From the NCBI GenBank assembly GCA_021464245.1, contig JADCRB010000042.1, positions 1-64,000 of the forward strand: a stretch of 64,000 bases of DNA, read 5' to 3'. The translations under genes and the position numbers were made by a program. Source of the DNA: Carallia brachiata. Lineage: Eukaryota; Streptophyta; Magnoliopsida; Malpighiales; Rhizophoraceae. Positions 33,676 through 45,145 of this stretch are shown in pieces; position 1 is the first letter of the stretch, and the number at the start of each line of letters is the position of its first letter. The notes beneath the pieces are model-generated. The model had not been told where the DNA came from and made no database searches. It saw nothing but the letters and a program-made list of their open reading frames with translations.

Positions 33676-34393
33676 TTTTCTCTGAATCTGCTGGAAAACA
33701 TTGCACCAGAATTCTCAACCAAGGGAGATCGATTTGATTCTTAAAATTATCTTTTTGTTAGGTTATCAGGCCAAAGTGCCAAAACGTCAAGGTTTTTTTT
33801 TTTTTCCTTATCTATGGTTGATTGTTACCAACTTTTGTGCTAGTTTGGGTATTGTTCAAATCTAGATCTCAGTCCAAAATAATAGATTATGTGTAAACTT
33901 TCTACGAACTCACTCGCTAGAAATTTTTTGTTTTAGCTGTTAGTCTTTCTTCGCTTATTACTTCTCCTAATGAGTGTTGGAATTGTATTGAATCAATGAA
34001 AAATTCAGAATTTACTTATCTTATGGGTTTTAAGTTTGCCATAACAGCTTTATAAATGTCAAGAACTTGTTGACAGGCTTTTAACACATTGTAGTTGACA
34101 AGATGTTAAGTCCTTGAGTATGCAACTTCAAACAAACTGAGACAAACCCTCCAGAATGTATGCAGTTTGCATCAATAAGGATTAAGAGAGAGGGACAATT
34201 ACATGGAACAAAAAATGAAGAAATTAAAAAGGTGATATATATGCCATCCCAAAAACAAATTTACATGTAACAATAGGGAGACAAAACCAAAAACTGGGTA
34301 TAAAATTTATTCCCTGATTGCCAAGACTCAAGGAATTTCCACCAAAACAAAAAAAAAAGATGGAGACAAAGAAAGAGCTATATGATATCAGAC
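33676..34393. other. Intergenic region after NAC-A
   Basis: It holds the 3' remnant homologous to the NAC-B C-terminus (33676-33735) and AT-rich sequence. No further gene seen. Confidence 0.5.
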
Positions 34394-34521
34394 CTGATCT
34401 GTCTTTTGATTTCTGTCTTCCCTTTCAGTTGTTCCACGTTTAGACTTCTGCTCGGTTTCAACTAGCCATGCTGTGTCTTCTTCACGCATTAGCTCTTCTT
34501 GTCTCTTCAATGTGGCAACTT
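34394..34521 (-). pseudogene. Isolated exon resembling a plant TRAF-like (MUSE14/TRAF1) protein
   Basis: On the minus strand, between a CCAG acceptor at 34522-34525 and a GTCTGA donor at 34388-34393, 128 bases read as an acidic/basic helix with LKRQEELMREEDTAWL and TEQKSKRGTTERE. This resembles the coiled-coil part of the MATH-domain TRAF1a/1b proteins of plants (SINA/NLR turnover adaptors). No neighbouring exons were found, so it is probably a relic. Confidence 0.5.
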
Positions 34522-34710
34522 CTGGCAACCAAAAGCAATTTAGATATTATGCTTTGAATGCATGAAATTAGACCACAAGTACCAACTCATGTCCCTGTGT
34601 ATGAAAACATCCAAAGAAGTCCAAGTTAGACTGTGAAAGTGAGAGGATAATTATTTGTAGCTATCCATATGATCAAATTCTCTTAGATGGCGTAAAAGCT
34701 AACAAATAGT

Positions 34711-34867
34711 AATTGTGATAAGGTTCCACTGACTTTAAAGCAGATGGATATTAGGCCCTTTGGCCATAGAGGAGGTGGAAGTTCGATCCCTACCTCCTCC
34801 AAAATCATCCTCCCTAGTTGTTACACTCTCCTTGAGACCAAAAAAAAAAAAAGAAATTGTGATAAGG
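34711..34867 (+). mobile_element. Short SINE with perfect 13 bp target duplication
   Basis: AATTGTGATAAGG occurs at 34711-34723 and again at 34855-34867. Between them lies a ~130 bp body with an A-box-like TTAGGCCCTTTGGCCATAGAGG, a B-box GTGGAAGTTCGATCCC and a 12 bp A tail after GAGACC. Polymerase III promoter boxes, poly(A) and the target duplication together define a SINE. Confidence 0.8.
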
Positions 34868-35341
34868 GGATTCAATAAATTTAGTCTTAACAGTAAAAAT
34901 TGAAAATCGACAAGATAAATTTCGAAGCATACCTCATTTTAGTATATGCATTAATCCTAAACCAAGAAACAACTTGATCACAGCTTTCTTCACTGCTTGC
35001 AAACGTGGAATTGAACAGAAATATACTCCAGAATTAGTATTGCTAACCGAAAATCTTCCGAATTCAGTAACACATCCAAAAGCGCATTTTGTTGGAAAAC
35101 AATGAAAAACCAGAATAAGCAGCACAAATTCAGGGAAAAAAAAAAAAAGGTCTATAATCACTACTTAATGAAACAGTGTATGTAAAAAGTGGCCATGTAC
35201 AATTGCTATTTCTTGGTCATGTCCTTAATTAAATCTCTTTAAGCCAAAATTAAGTGGGAGTAGTAGTGCAGCCATAGAGCCATCCACTTGAACCACAATT
35301 TTGAAATTAACATAAATTTGAAGGCTTTCCAAATACACAAA

Positions 35342-35930
35342 ATTACGGCTGCAAATGAGTTGAATCGCTCGTTAAGAGCTCGAACGTTTGAATTGATAAA
35401 AGCTCGTTCGAACTCACTTATTAAGTAAACGAGAGATTTCCGAACTTAATTTGAAAGCTCGTGTCATAAACGAACTGATCTTGAGTGAGGTCAGGCTCGA
35501 CTTATTAGAACTCATGAACAGCTCATTTAATGAGTTCAGTAAAGTTTGATAACATACTCGATGAAAGAATCATTTGTGAGCTCATTTATAGTATCATTAA
35601 TAGATATTTTTATAATTATTTAGAAATTTTTTTTGTACTCATTTATAAATTATAAAATCTAACGTACCGTTTTAATATAAAGAAAAAATACCAATTTTAA
35701 ATATTTTATATTTATTACTTATTTTTCTAAAAAAAATTTAAAAATACTTCCGAACCAAACTGAGTTGAGTCGAGCCGAATCCGAGTTTTATCAATACTTT
35801 TTTGAGCTGAGATTGAGCCTCGTTTTTTAAACTCGTCTCGAGTTCGAGCAAAGCTCAAGCCCTATAAATTCTGAGCCGAGCCGAGCCTAAACACACATAA
35901 ACTCAACTTGGCTTGACTCATTTGTAGTCC
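35342..35930. mobile_element. hAT-like nonautonomous DNA transposon
   Basis: The ends GGCTGCAAATGAGT and ACTCATTTGTAGTCC are inverted copies. The 8 bp TACACAAA repeats directly on both sides (35334-35341, 35931-35938), as expected of the hAT superfamily. The interior is full of the GAGCTCG/GAGTCGAGCC phrases common to a widespread plant repeat type, and an AT-rich core. No transposase. Confidence 0.7.
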
Positions 35931-35938
35931 TACACAAA

Positions 35939-38048
35939 ACAAAACGTATAAATAATCACTAAAGAATCAAAATATTCCTCCATTAGATTTTCCATAAAAT
36001 TTAGGTTTCCTTTCTTTACAGGAGCACCAAAAACTAAAACAGCCCCCTGTAAAATAAAAATAAAAAAAAAACAAAAGTTGAATGACTGTTCGCCATTCCC
36101 TGGGCACTTCATTGATTGAACCCAAAAGCATGTGCATTTTCATGGAAAACTAAAATTTTTTTTAAGATCACGATAGACTTACCGAAAATTGTTTCACAAA
36201 ACTTACTGAAAGGAAAAAAAAAAAAAAACAAAGTTGATAAAACGTTAATTAACAACAAAAACATAGATTCTATCTCTGAATCATTCTGTTAAATGTTAAT
36301 AATCATTCTGTTAAATGTTAATAACTAAAAAATCGGTAAATATCGAGGGACGGTTTTCATGATAATAATCTTTATTTATTTATTTTTTATTTCTTTTCAA
36401 TCCACCATAACAGTTATGAATATATTAGAAATGATGATCAGTAGAGTCTGATTAAACAGTAAAAGATCAAAAAAAGATAATCAATTCAGGAAATAATTGA
36501 AGATTAAATAGTGAATTTTTGCTTGAATTGATGAAAAAAAAAAGTAAAAAAAAAAAAAAAAAAAAAGGAAGGGCAACCTCGAAGGAACTTGCAAAGGCGT
36601 CCTTGGCGCTAGCGGCGATATATGATGGAAAAGCGAGCTATTGGCAAGGCGGAGAGAGCGACCTCTGGAAAGTAGGAAAATGTGTTTATTTTGAAGAAAA
36701 AGTGGAGGGAAACTGAATGTTTTTCTGATTTAAAAGAGGACGGAAGTTTTGTTTTTCTATTCATCATATAAAACTTGATAAATAAAATAAACAAAAGACA
36801 ATCTCTAAAATATGCTTAAATGTCTAACACATTTAATTCATATATTTGATATTTTTAATATGTATTATACATTTACTATGTGTTTTTGACATACAGACTG
36901 TGTAATATAAGATAGAACAATGGAGAATATTAAAGTCTAGGATAGGATACAAACACACACAGGCAATTTAGGATAGTAACTCGTGGACATTATAATTGTT
37001 TGATATGTGTTTCCGAATTTTTCTATTTCATTTTTTTTAACGCATTTTAAAGCATTTGACCCATAATTGAAAAGTATCAGATGGATTTCATATTTAATAT
37101 GTATATCCAAAATAGACATATATCATTTCAAAATTTTTTTTGCATCATAGTTTTTTTTTGGTGGAATAAAGAAATATATTACAAATATGTCTGTTATCAC
37201 ATTTATAAATCGAATGAATAACTCGTTTAAATACCATCATATTTATAAGAGTGTCGATCCCTCCACTAATCTAAATTCTCGGCTTCTCCTCGGTCAACCA
37301 CCCGTGGGGGGCAATTTGTGGATCAAAACTTTGGTCTTTCCTCTTTTCCTTTCTTTTCGTTGCATAAGTTTTTATTCTTCCTTTTTCTCCTTTTCAGAAT
37401 TTATTTCAATCTTACCCTACTCTTTTTTTTTTTGGTTGAGACTCATTTTGTTTCCTTTCTTAAAAGATATTGGAAGCTACAAATAGTTCTTTTATGCAAA
37501 ATAAAGATCTTATCATATATTGCGGCATATATCTTTGAAATAATGCTTGTTAATCACCCAAATTTCTCTAGTTGTAGTCTAAAACTAACAATATACATAC
37601 ATTTTTATATATAAATATGGGCATGCATCCATTCACTAAAAATATCACTAGCTGCTGTATTTGAACCCAAAATTGTTCTCCCGTTTTCACATGAACACTT
37701 ATTCAATTAGGAGATATTTCAATTTGGATATCAGACTATTTTAAAGATGCTTTTTTTCCTTTTTTGTGAAGACACTTTATTTATGCTACTTATAAAGTCG
37801 AGCACATTTTCTTACCAGCCGTCTCCATGCCGCCCTAATTTGAAGCCATTCATTTCGCCGTTTTCTGTTTTTTATTTCCCCTTTTTTGGCAATGGCTATT
37901 TCTCACCATTTGTTCATTTATTCACTCATATAGAGAGAGAGAGAGAGAGAGAGAGTTTATTGGTAACTTTAATTGAAAATGTTGACTTCTGGTGGTCAAA
38001 GTGCCAGATATGCAACAATGAGAATATCTTCCACATATTTTGCAGTCA
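35939..38048. other. AT-rich intergenic region, no gene recognised
   Basis: It contains an A-run at 36547-36566, a T-rich stretch at 37340-37450 and an (AG)n microsatellite at 37932-37955. Open frames are T- or A-rich artefacts without domains. Confidence 0.5.
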
Positions 38049-38056
38049 GGATATGC
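38049..38056. promoter_or_regulatory. Candidate P1BS (PHR1) site upstream of the acid phosphatase
   Basis: GGATATGC fits the P1BS consensus GNATATNC, 242 bases upstream of the start codon at 38298. Phosphate-starvation-inducible acid phosphatases commonly carry such sites. One 8 bp match is weak evidence on its own. Confidence 0.45.
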
Positions 38057-38297
38057 CTTGATCTATTTTGTATCCTTGAAACAAGGTGTCCCGCTTCCCC
38101 AAGGCACAAATATAGGACAACCAATATCCAGCATCCTATTTTAGTGTTTATTTATTCCGTGCACTTGTTGCTTGCATTTTGTGCAAAAAAACCAATATCC
38201 GAGTCAATTCCCTTGAATTCATTTATTCAACTCTCTTTCTCATTTGAACTTGAATCTGTTTTTGTTTAGTCGTTTTCAAAAGCCATGGTTGGTAACC

Positions 38298-40244
38298 ATG
38301 GCTTCCCACCAAAGAACAAAAGTACCATGCATTTGTTTAGCAATATTATTTCTTACAACTTTAGTCATCAGATCCAGTTTTGCAGATCTTCAGAAATTGA
38401 CACACCCTGTGAACAAAGATGGGTCACTTAGTTTTTTGGTGGTTGGAGATTGGGGAAGAAGAGGCCTCTACAACCAATCTGAAGTTGCCACTGAGGTCTA
38501 GATCCCTTTGTCACCTTTTCTTCTTTCCATAAACTTGTATACTGTGCGTGTCCTTTGGATTTGCCTATCTGGAACATTAGCATGTAAGAAAATTGGGATG
38601 ATTTCAAGATCATTTACTTGAAATTATAATTTTTAAGGGGCCATTTGCTTGCAATGCCAAATTGAAGCTAACATAGGAAATTTTTCTTTTTCTTTTTTTG
38701 AAAGGATCAATGTATCATCTTTGCATTGTCACAACCTGCATTGGAGGAAATTTGCACTTGCAATAATATCAATTAGTATAAGGAAATTTGACTTGCAATA
38801 ATATCAATTAGTATAAATTTCTCACACTGGACTTTTGTATTTGAAAAAAAAAAATTCTGTGCTATATATATTGGTTAGAATGCTGATTCTGAAAGGTATG
38901 CGCGACAGATGGGAAAGGCAGCGGAGAAACTGAACATAAGTTTTGTCATTTCTACCGGAGACAACTTCTATGATGATGGATTAAAGGGTCTGAATGATCC
39001 AGCATTTGAAGAGTCCTTCACAAATATTTATACAGCAAAGAGCCTACAAAAGCAATGGTACAGTGGTAAGCACTCTTTCCATATGCCAGAATATATCTAT
39101 ATATATACTTTTTTTTTTCTTTTAGTTAAGAAAAATTTATGAACTTGTCATTACCAAATGCGCCCCCATTGCGTCCCGCAGTACTGGGAAATCATGATTA
39201 CAGGGGTGATGCAGAGGCACAAATAAACCCTGTCCTACATAAGACTGATGGCAGATGGCTTTGCCTTAGATCTTTTGTCCTCAGGACAGGTATCTTATTT
39301 TCCATTTAAATTGCTATTTATGCTATTCAAATTATGACCATAAAATTAATGTTTCTTACTTTAAACTCTCTTCGATGAAAATTTCACTAGAAATTGCTGA
39401 TTTCTTCTTTGTTGACACCACCCCATTCGTCGACAAGTACTTCACTGAGAATGAAGGCCATACTTACGATTGGCGAGGCATAAAACCGCAAAAACGTTAC
39501 ATTGCTAGACAACTCAAGGTAAACATGTTAACTTTTAATTATTACCCCCGTTATATGAATTAATTTTTGTTTTGGAGGATAATTTTTCTAGACAACCTTC
39601 ATGAAACTAACCTTCTGACGCCGAGTTTGTACCAAGAATTTGGAGTCTGCATTGAGAAAATCAACTGCAAAGTGGAAAATCGTCGTTGGCCACCACGCAA
39701 TCCGGAGCGCCGGGCATCATGGCGACACCGAGGAGCTGGTAGAACTGCTTATGCCAATATTAGAGGTACTGCTTTCAAGTTGATCACGCAATCTACTTGT
39801 TAGTTTCCACAATGTTGGTACGTTTGTGCTAAAATGCCTGGCCTCGCTGTTGATTTTTAGGCCAACAATGTTGATATGTACATGAACGGGCATGACCATT
39901 GCCTAGAACACATTACCAGCCCTTTCAGGTAAAATAAGCAACTTATGCATAGTAATTGTACAAATACTCTAAAGGTATTTTCCTTCAACTGCATGCTTTG
40001 ATTTTAATTAATGGGGTTTGGAAAATGCAGTAATATCAATTATCTAACGAGTGGAGCAGGCTCAAAGGCATGGAGGGGTGACATTAAAGAGTATAACCAA
40101 GATGTGTTGAAGTTCTTCTATGATGGACAAGGTTTCTTGTCTGTGAAGCTGACCAACGATGATGCAAATTTAGCATTCTATGATGTTTTCGGTGAAGTTC
40201 TGCACGAATGGAAGATGTCCAAGGAGCTTCACTCGGCAATATGA
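38298..40244 (+). CDS. PAP: Purple acid phosphatase (small PAP, PAP3/7/8/17 group)
   Basis: Seven exons: 38298-38495, 38909-39065, 39182-39289, 39391-39518, 39637-39765, 39861-39928, 40031-40244. All introns are GT-AG with matching phases, giving 333 residues. The first ~29 residues are a signal peptide (hydrophobic [12 protein letters not shown]), so the enzyme should be secreted or vacuolar. All seven dinuclear-metal ligands of purple acid phosphatases are present: Asp51 (GDWG), Asp84 and Tyr87 (GDNFYDDG), Asn122 (GNHD), His216 (VGHHA), His251 and His253 (NGHDHC). The length fits the small, mammalian-like plant PAP class, which hydrolyses phosphate monoesters, often under phosphate shortage. 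It lies between NAC-A and NAC-B but is unrelated to them. I see no break. Confidence 0.95.
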
Positions 40245-40747
40245 ACTGTTTGCTTGCTTAATTGTACATAAAAGTCAATAAATAAACCAGCCGCAAGTCT
40301 GGACATAGCTAATTTTGTGGACTGCCCAAGTCGTTCATTTTTTTTACTTGATATTCCCATTTAGTCCCTGATTTTTTGTTTGTTACTTCTGTGAGTCCAA
40401 TTTCTTTATTGAGACTATTACTTGTAGAATTCTTGAGAACTGTTGTAAAGTTTTCAACTTGAACCAAGTATTCAGTATACGGTATGCGCAACATATCCCC
40501 TGCCTATCTTGCAGCCGTACCATGCTAGTCCTATTGTGATAAATAAATTTATGTAGTATAATTTATAAATTTATAAATCAACAGCGGAATGTTTTAGTCT
40601 AATAGTAAGAAATTATTCAGTTACCATATTATAGGTTTGATTTTTTTGTCAAGACAACAATCAACAGAGGTTTTAAAACGTACGCCCCCCACAGAGTTTG
40701 CTTACAATCCTCCTCACGGAACAATGAGGTACATATACATATACATA

Positions 40748-40897
40748 CGCACACCCGATGGCTGGAGTACAATGACATTGAACAAGTTTTAGAGATGAAG
40801 AGAAAAAAAGTGGGCTTGGACGTAGTCACGTAGTGGTGTTCGGTTGAATAACTTGCATCCATCCACAATATGTCAATCGGATTTAGTGCAGGCTTTC
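40748..40897 (+). repeat. Duplicated block upstream of NAC-B
   Basis: Matches 31738-31890 upstream of NAC-A. In this copy the next homologous stretch (CAGATTACAAAAG, from about 42166) is displaced by about 1.25 kb of AT-rich sequence absent from the NAC-A copy. Confidence 0.65.
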
Positions 40898-41171
40898 AAG
40901 GTGTCAAATTTTAATTCGATTTGATCAGTCAATCACTCGAAAAATATGACTCAAAACGGAACGTGATTGTTGTCGACTTAAACTTAAAGTGACTTCAAAT
41001 GTAAACCAACCCAAACCCCATCCAAAAAGATCTGACTTTCTCTTTCGAAATGAAATACTTCAAAAAAAAAAAACAATTATTGTTTAATAGTTTCTTATAC
41101 TTTACTTATTACTTTATTTATATATGACAAGTATCTAATTTATATATATACACTACTTTATTTTCATATAT

Positions 41172-41213
<42 letters not shown>

Positions 41214-42160
41214 AAGAGCAAAACTTGGTATAGTGATAATGTTACTCCATTATAACTTGTAATCACATGTTTAAGTTGTGGAAACAACTTCTTTACTAAA
41301 ATAAGAGTAGATTTACATATATCTAACATTTCTTTAGGCTCCACGAATGTGAAAGTCTTGTACATTAAATATAAAGTGGTTTCATTTAAGTAATTTCAAA
41401 CTAACTAGCAAGTGATGTTGGTTATTGAATGATTAAATTTTAAAAAAAATAAAAATAAATAAATTATCATATACTGTATGATTTAATTCAAGAAAAAATA
41501 AAAAATAAATAAATTATCAGATATTGTTGATACAATTGTGTAACTATTTTAAATCTACTTAAGTGAAACTATCAATCTTTTTCTTTTTGGATATATATGT
41601 AATTATTTTATATTAACATTTGATTATTTGTTTTGTATAATTATCTATTTTTATCTTTTTAAAATTATAGATACACACGCACACATACACATACTAACTA
41701 TATACGCTGTATATACATATGTATGCATATAATTATCATAAATAATATAAATTACATAATGCATATAATATACTCCATAATTATAATATAAATTAATATA
41801 CAAAATTTTTTTAAAAAAACTCAATTTCACCTATTTTAATGTACTAATTACAATAACATAATGATAATATTATAATAAAATATAACGTGTATTTAAAGAT
41901 AATGACAATAATCTATAATTTTATATATAGTGTATAATATATAATGTTTATAAATAATAATATAGTTTACATATTTTAATGTATGATCAAATAAAAAAAA
42001 ATTGAAGAGAGAAAATTATTTTGTAAAAAATTAGTATATCGACTTGCATATAATTCAAATACAAATAGTACGTAATGTGACTTATAAATAATTTGACTTA
42101 AAATATACTTCCACTCAACTTGACCTTACCCATTTAACACCTCTATTGGGCTACTTATAT
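40898..42160. other. AT-rich insertion within the NAC-B upstream flank
   Basis: About 1.25 kb, extremely AT-rich, with a (TA)n microsatellite at 41163-41211 and a decayed SINE at 41215-41368. No coding capacity. It is absent from the equivalent place upstream of NAC-A. Confidence 0.55.
41215..41368 (+). repeat. Decayed AU-type SINE
   Basis: TTGGTATAGTGATAATGTTACTCCATT, then TTTAAGTTGTGGAAACAACTTCTTT, and an end block GGCTCCACGAATGTG follow the order of an AU-SINE, with mutated promoter boxes. Confidence 0.5.
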
Positions 42161-42718
42161 TACATCAGATTACAAAAGTTATTTATGTAATCGCAATCCA
42201 TTTTAACAAATTATAGAACGAGACAAGAATATCGTAAAAAGAAAAAATAAGAATCAAAGAAAAAAAGAATCGTCAATCCATGATCTAGGACATCCGTAAG
42301 TCATCGATACGCCGTCGTTCTCGGCGTACTTTCTCAACAAATTTTCGGCCAATCAGCTAGTCTCGCGGGTTTACTTTATCGGACACTGAAATTGAACTCT
42401 TATCAAAGAGGAAAGCGAACTAAATTCGAAATGAGAAAAGTTATATCGCGGATATTTAATGTGTCGATTTTTATTTCGAATGAAATTGTGATTGTTATTT
42501 TTGAAACGAAAATTGATATTTTTGTAACACTTATTATTTTTACGTTTCAAAAATATCAGTTACGGTTTCAAAAATAAAAGATATGATTTATCTCAAGATA
42601 AAATTCAGATTATTTTATCCCATGTAAGCTTACTCATTGGAAATAGGCTATTGGAACCGACCAGGCCAGTCCTCCAACCAACCACAGGGATTTTTCACAT
42701 AATCATAAATAATTTGAC

Positions 42719-42725
42719 TATAAAT
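42719..42725 (+). promoter_or_regulatory. TATA box of NAC-B
   Basis: TATAAAT lies 265 bases upstream of the ATG, in the same sequence context and nearly the same distance as in NAC-A. Confidence 0.65.
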
Positions 42726-42983
42726 TCAATTCATTCCTTTTCTTTCCCATCAAGAATAACCGTTTAGAGACTGAACACTGAGAAATTTTGTATTGCAAAA
42801 TTCACCATCTCCTGTAATCTTTCTCTCCTCTGTTCTTCTTGCTCATTGTTGCTTCTTGTTCTTAAACCCCACTTGCATTCTTTGCTTACAATTGCTTTCT
42901 CTTGGTTTTCTTTCTTGGAAAAAGAAGAAACGCAAAACCCAACTTACCTAAACGCAATTCTGGAGAGCAACATCCATTCCATT

Positions 42984-44258
42984 ATGTTGCCAGAAACCAA
43001 ACCAAGAATACCAAGATTAATGGCGGTGGTTCCAGGGTTGAGGTTTTTCCCAACGGAACAGGAGTTGGTGGGTGACTATCTGTACAAGAAGATCTTGACT
43101 GGCAATTTGACGCCAGAACAGGGTTTCTTTGTCAGGGATTTTGATTTGTATGGCAAAGAAGAGCCCTGGCAAGTATGGGCTAGATTTGAGGGCCAGAAAT
43201 TGAATGAAATTGAGGATCTTTATTTCTTTACTACTTTGAAGAAGAAATCTGCAAAAGGGTCTAGAATTAGTCGAACTGTTGGGTCTGGTGGGGGTACTTG
43301 GCTGTGCAAGAATTCGGCTGAGAGTATTCGAGTACACGCTGAGGATGGCTGCTGCATTGTGGGCTACAAGAAGAGGTTGACTTACACAAATCAAAGTTCT
43401 GACCACAACGGTTGCTGGATTATTCATGAGTACAGCTTGTGTCCGGAGCACCACCCCCGCAACAAGAACAACAACATTGTACTCTGTCGGTTGAGGAAGA
43501 ATCAGCCTGCTCATGCTGTTGCTTTTCAAGGAAATCAGGAAAAGGGTGCCAAATTGAAGAAAAGGCCTGCAAAGGATAAGGATTGTAAGGAAAAATCAGA
43601 TAAGCGCACAAATAATCCACCCAAAAAGAGAAAGTTGAATAACATGGAGGAAGAAACAGAACAAAGGATTGATGATGCCCAATTTCAAGTTTGTTATTCT
43701 GAGCTGATTGAAACCCCTACGTACATTGAACCCAGCTATTCGATGATTGATGAAGAGACATCAAGGGTTCAAGAAAACCTCCCAATGCAGTCTTCATGGA
43801 CGGATAGCACTGCCACTACTGGGGTACTCGAAGAAGCAGCACCAAAAAATTCTGGATTTTCGGTTAAAGAAAGCAGGTTTCAAAAAGAGGCTTCAGTCGG
43901 AGCAGGGATGGGAACAACAGACTTTGGATATGAAGATCCGATTCTTGATGATTTTTCAATCAGTGTTCCATCGAACATTGACGACCTACTGTCGGTTCTT
44001 CAAAGCTCAAACAATATGCAAACTGCTGCTGACAAGAGTGATTTTAGTACGCAAACATGTTGGCAACACCTCTATCCTGAAGCTCCAGAACAAGACCCAG
44101 TTTCACCACTTGATATGGCTCTGGTCCCACGATTGTTTGCTGAATCACCTAAGGACTGTCATGATAATGACTATTTAATGGAGGAAGACTTGAAGGACTC
44201 ATTTTGTCAGAGTCTGCTGCAAGACATGCTACCAGGCGTCTCAAAGCGGGGACATTGA
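42984..44258 (+). CDS. NAC-domain transcription factor, copy B
   Basis: Intronless frame of 424 residues from ATG 42984; a second in-frame ATG at 43020 is a possible start. The NAC domain covers about residues 15-160 with PGLRFFPTEQELVGDYL, WQVWARFEG, DLYFFTTLKKK, RTVGSGGGTW and GCWIIHEYSL. The NLS-like PPKKRKLNN follows in the linker. The C-terminal half is acidic and holds DPILDDFSISVPSNIDDLL, absent from copy A. This is the longest, best-preserved copy and likely the reference for the cluster. Subdomain C is shorter than in canonical NAC proteins and lacks the usual YWKATG, so DNA specificity may differ (inference). Convergent with the receptor pseudokinase gene. Confidence 0.9.
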   Translation: MLPETKPRIPRLMAVVPGLRFFPTEQELVGDYLYKKILTGNLTPEQGFFVRDFDLYGKEEPWQVWARFEGQKLNEIEDLYFFTTLKKKSAKGSRISRTVGSGGGTWLCKNSAESIRVHAEDGCCIVGYKKRLTYTNQSSDHNGCWIIHEYSLCPEHHPRNKNNNIVLCRLRKNQPAHAVAFQGNQEKGAKLKKRPAKDKDCKEKSDKRTNNPPKKRKLNNMEEETEQRIDDAQFQVCYSELIETPTYIEPSYSMIDEETSRVQENLPMQSSWTDSTATTGVLEEAAPKNSGFSVKESRFQKEASVGAGMGTTDFGYEDPILDDFSISVPSNIDDLLSVLQSSNNMQTAADKSDFSTQTCWQHLYPEAPEQDPVSPLDMALVPRLFAESPKDCHDNDYLMEEDLKDSFCQSLLQDMLPGVSKRGH

Positions 44259-45145
44259 ACATTATTTCGGTGGATTGGCAGCCGCAGGCGACAAGCGCTG
44301 GCTGCCAATTTTATTTTTTCCTATCTATTGTCACTATCTTAGATGTTGTTATTATTGAGCAGAAAGTATCACGTATCACTTTCATATCTTACTGACTGAG
44401 TTTTATTTGTTTTTGATTATGTTGTTGTTTGTTAAATCACATAGCACTCAAAGATTTATGCTTTCTTCAGATTCGTCAAACTTTCCAGAAAATATCAATA
44501 ACAACATGGTCTAACAAGACATTTAGATTTTAGACTATCTTATCTCACTTGCATGAGTTTAACAAGAAATTGATCCGAACTTAGGACTTGCTGAGGTTAG
44601 GCCTCAAATAAATAAAAAAAAACAGCATGTAAGATATGTTCTTCATTTCTTTTCCCCTTTTTTTTATTTTTACTTTTTTATTTTTACCTTGACAGTCCTG
44701 AGTCTGGTGTCCTAGACCCGTGATCTCTAGGCACACAAGAAATCGTAAAGCTTCAGTCTTTTGTTTTTGAATGATGCCAGCCTTCAACAAATGTCATTTG
44801 TTTTTGTATTAGGCTAAAATTAATGAGCAAAAATACTTAATACAGAATTTGTTAGCTGCTTGTCATCCTTCTAAGCAGTCGGCCTGCTCAAGGAGATTCG
44901 CCACCGCACTAACTTAATAGATAAAATGTTGGTAATTGTCACCCTTCTCAGTAGTCAATGGTTAAACCCCTCTAAAAAAAATGTCAAACCATACATACTG
45001 GAAATTCGTGCCAATCTGAATCAACAAGAAACTGGAAATCGTAAGGGAAAAAATGGAAATTGAAAAGTAAAAAAAAAAAAGTCAAAAACTTTACATCAAT
45101 GAACCCTACAAGCCCTCGTTGAAAACTCTAATTTTTGAAAACTAA
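44259..45145. other. 3' flank of NAC-B, duplicated near NAC-C
   Basis: 44259-44610 matches inverted sequence at about 58930-59228 next to NAC-C (for example GGATTGGCAGC and the GCTTTCTTCAGATTCGTCAAAC-like block). The rest to 45145 is AT-rich with no gene. Confidence 0.6.
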
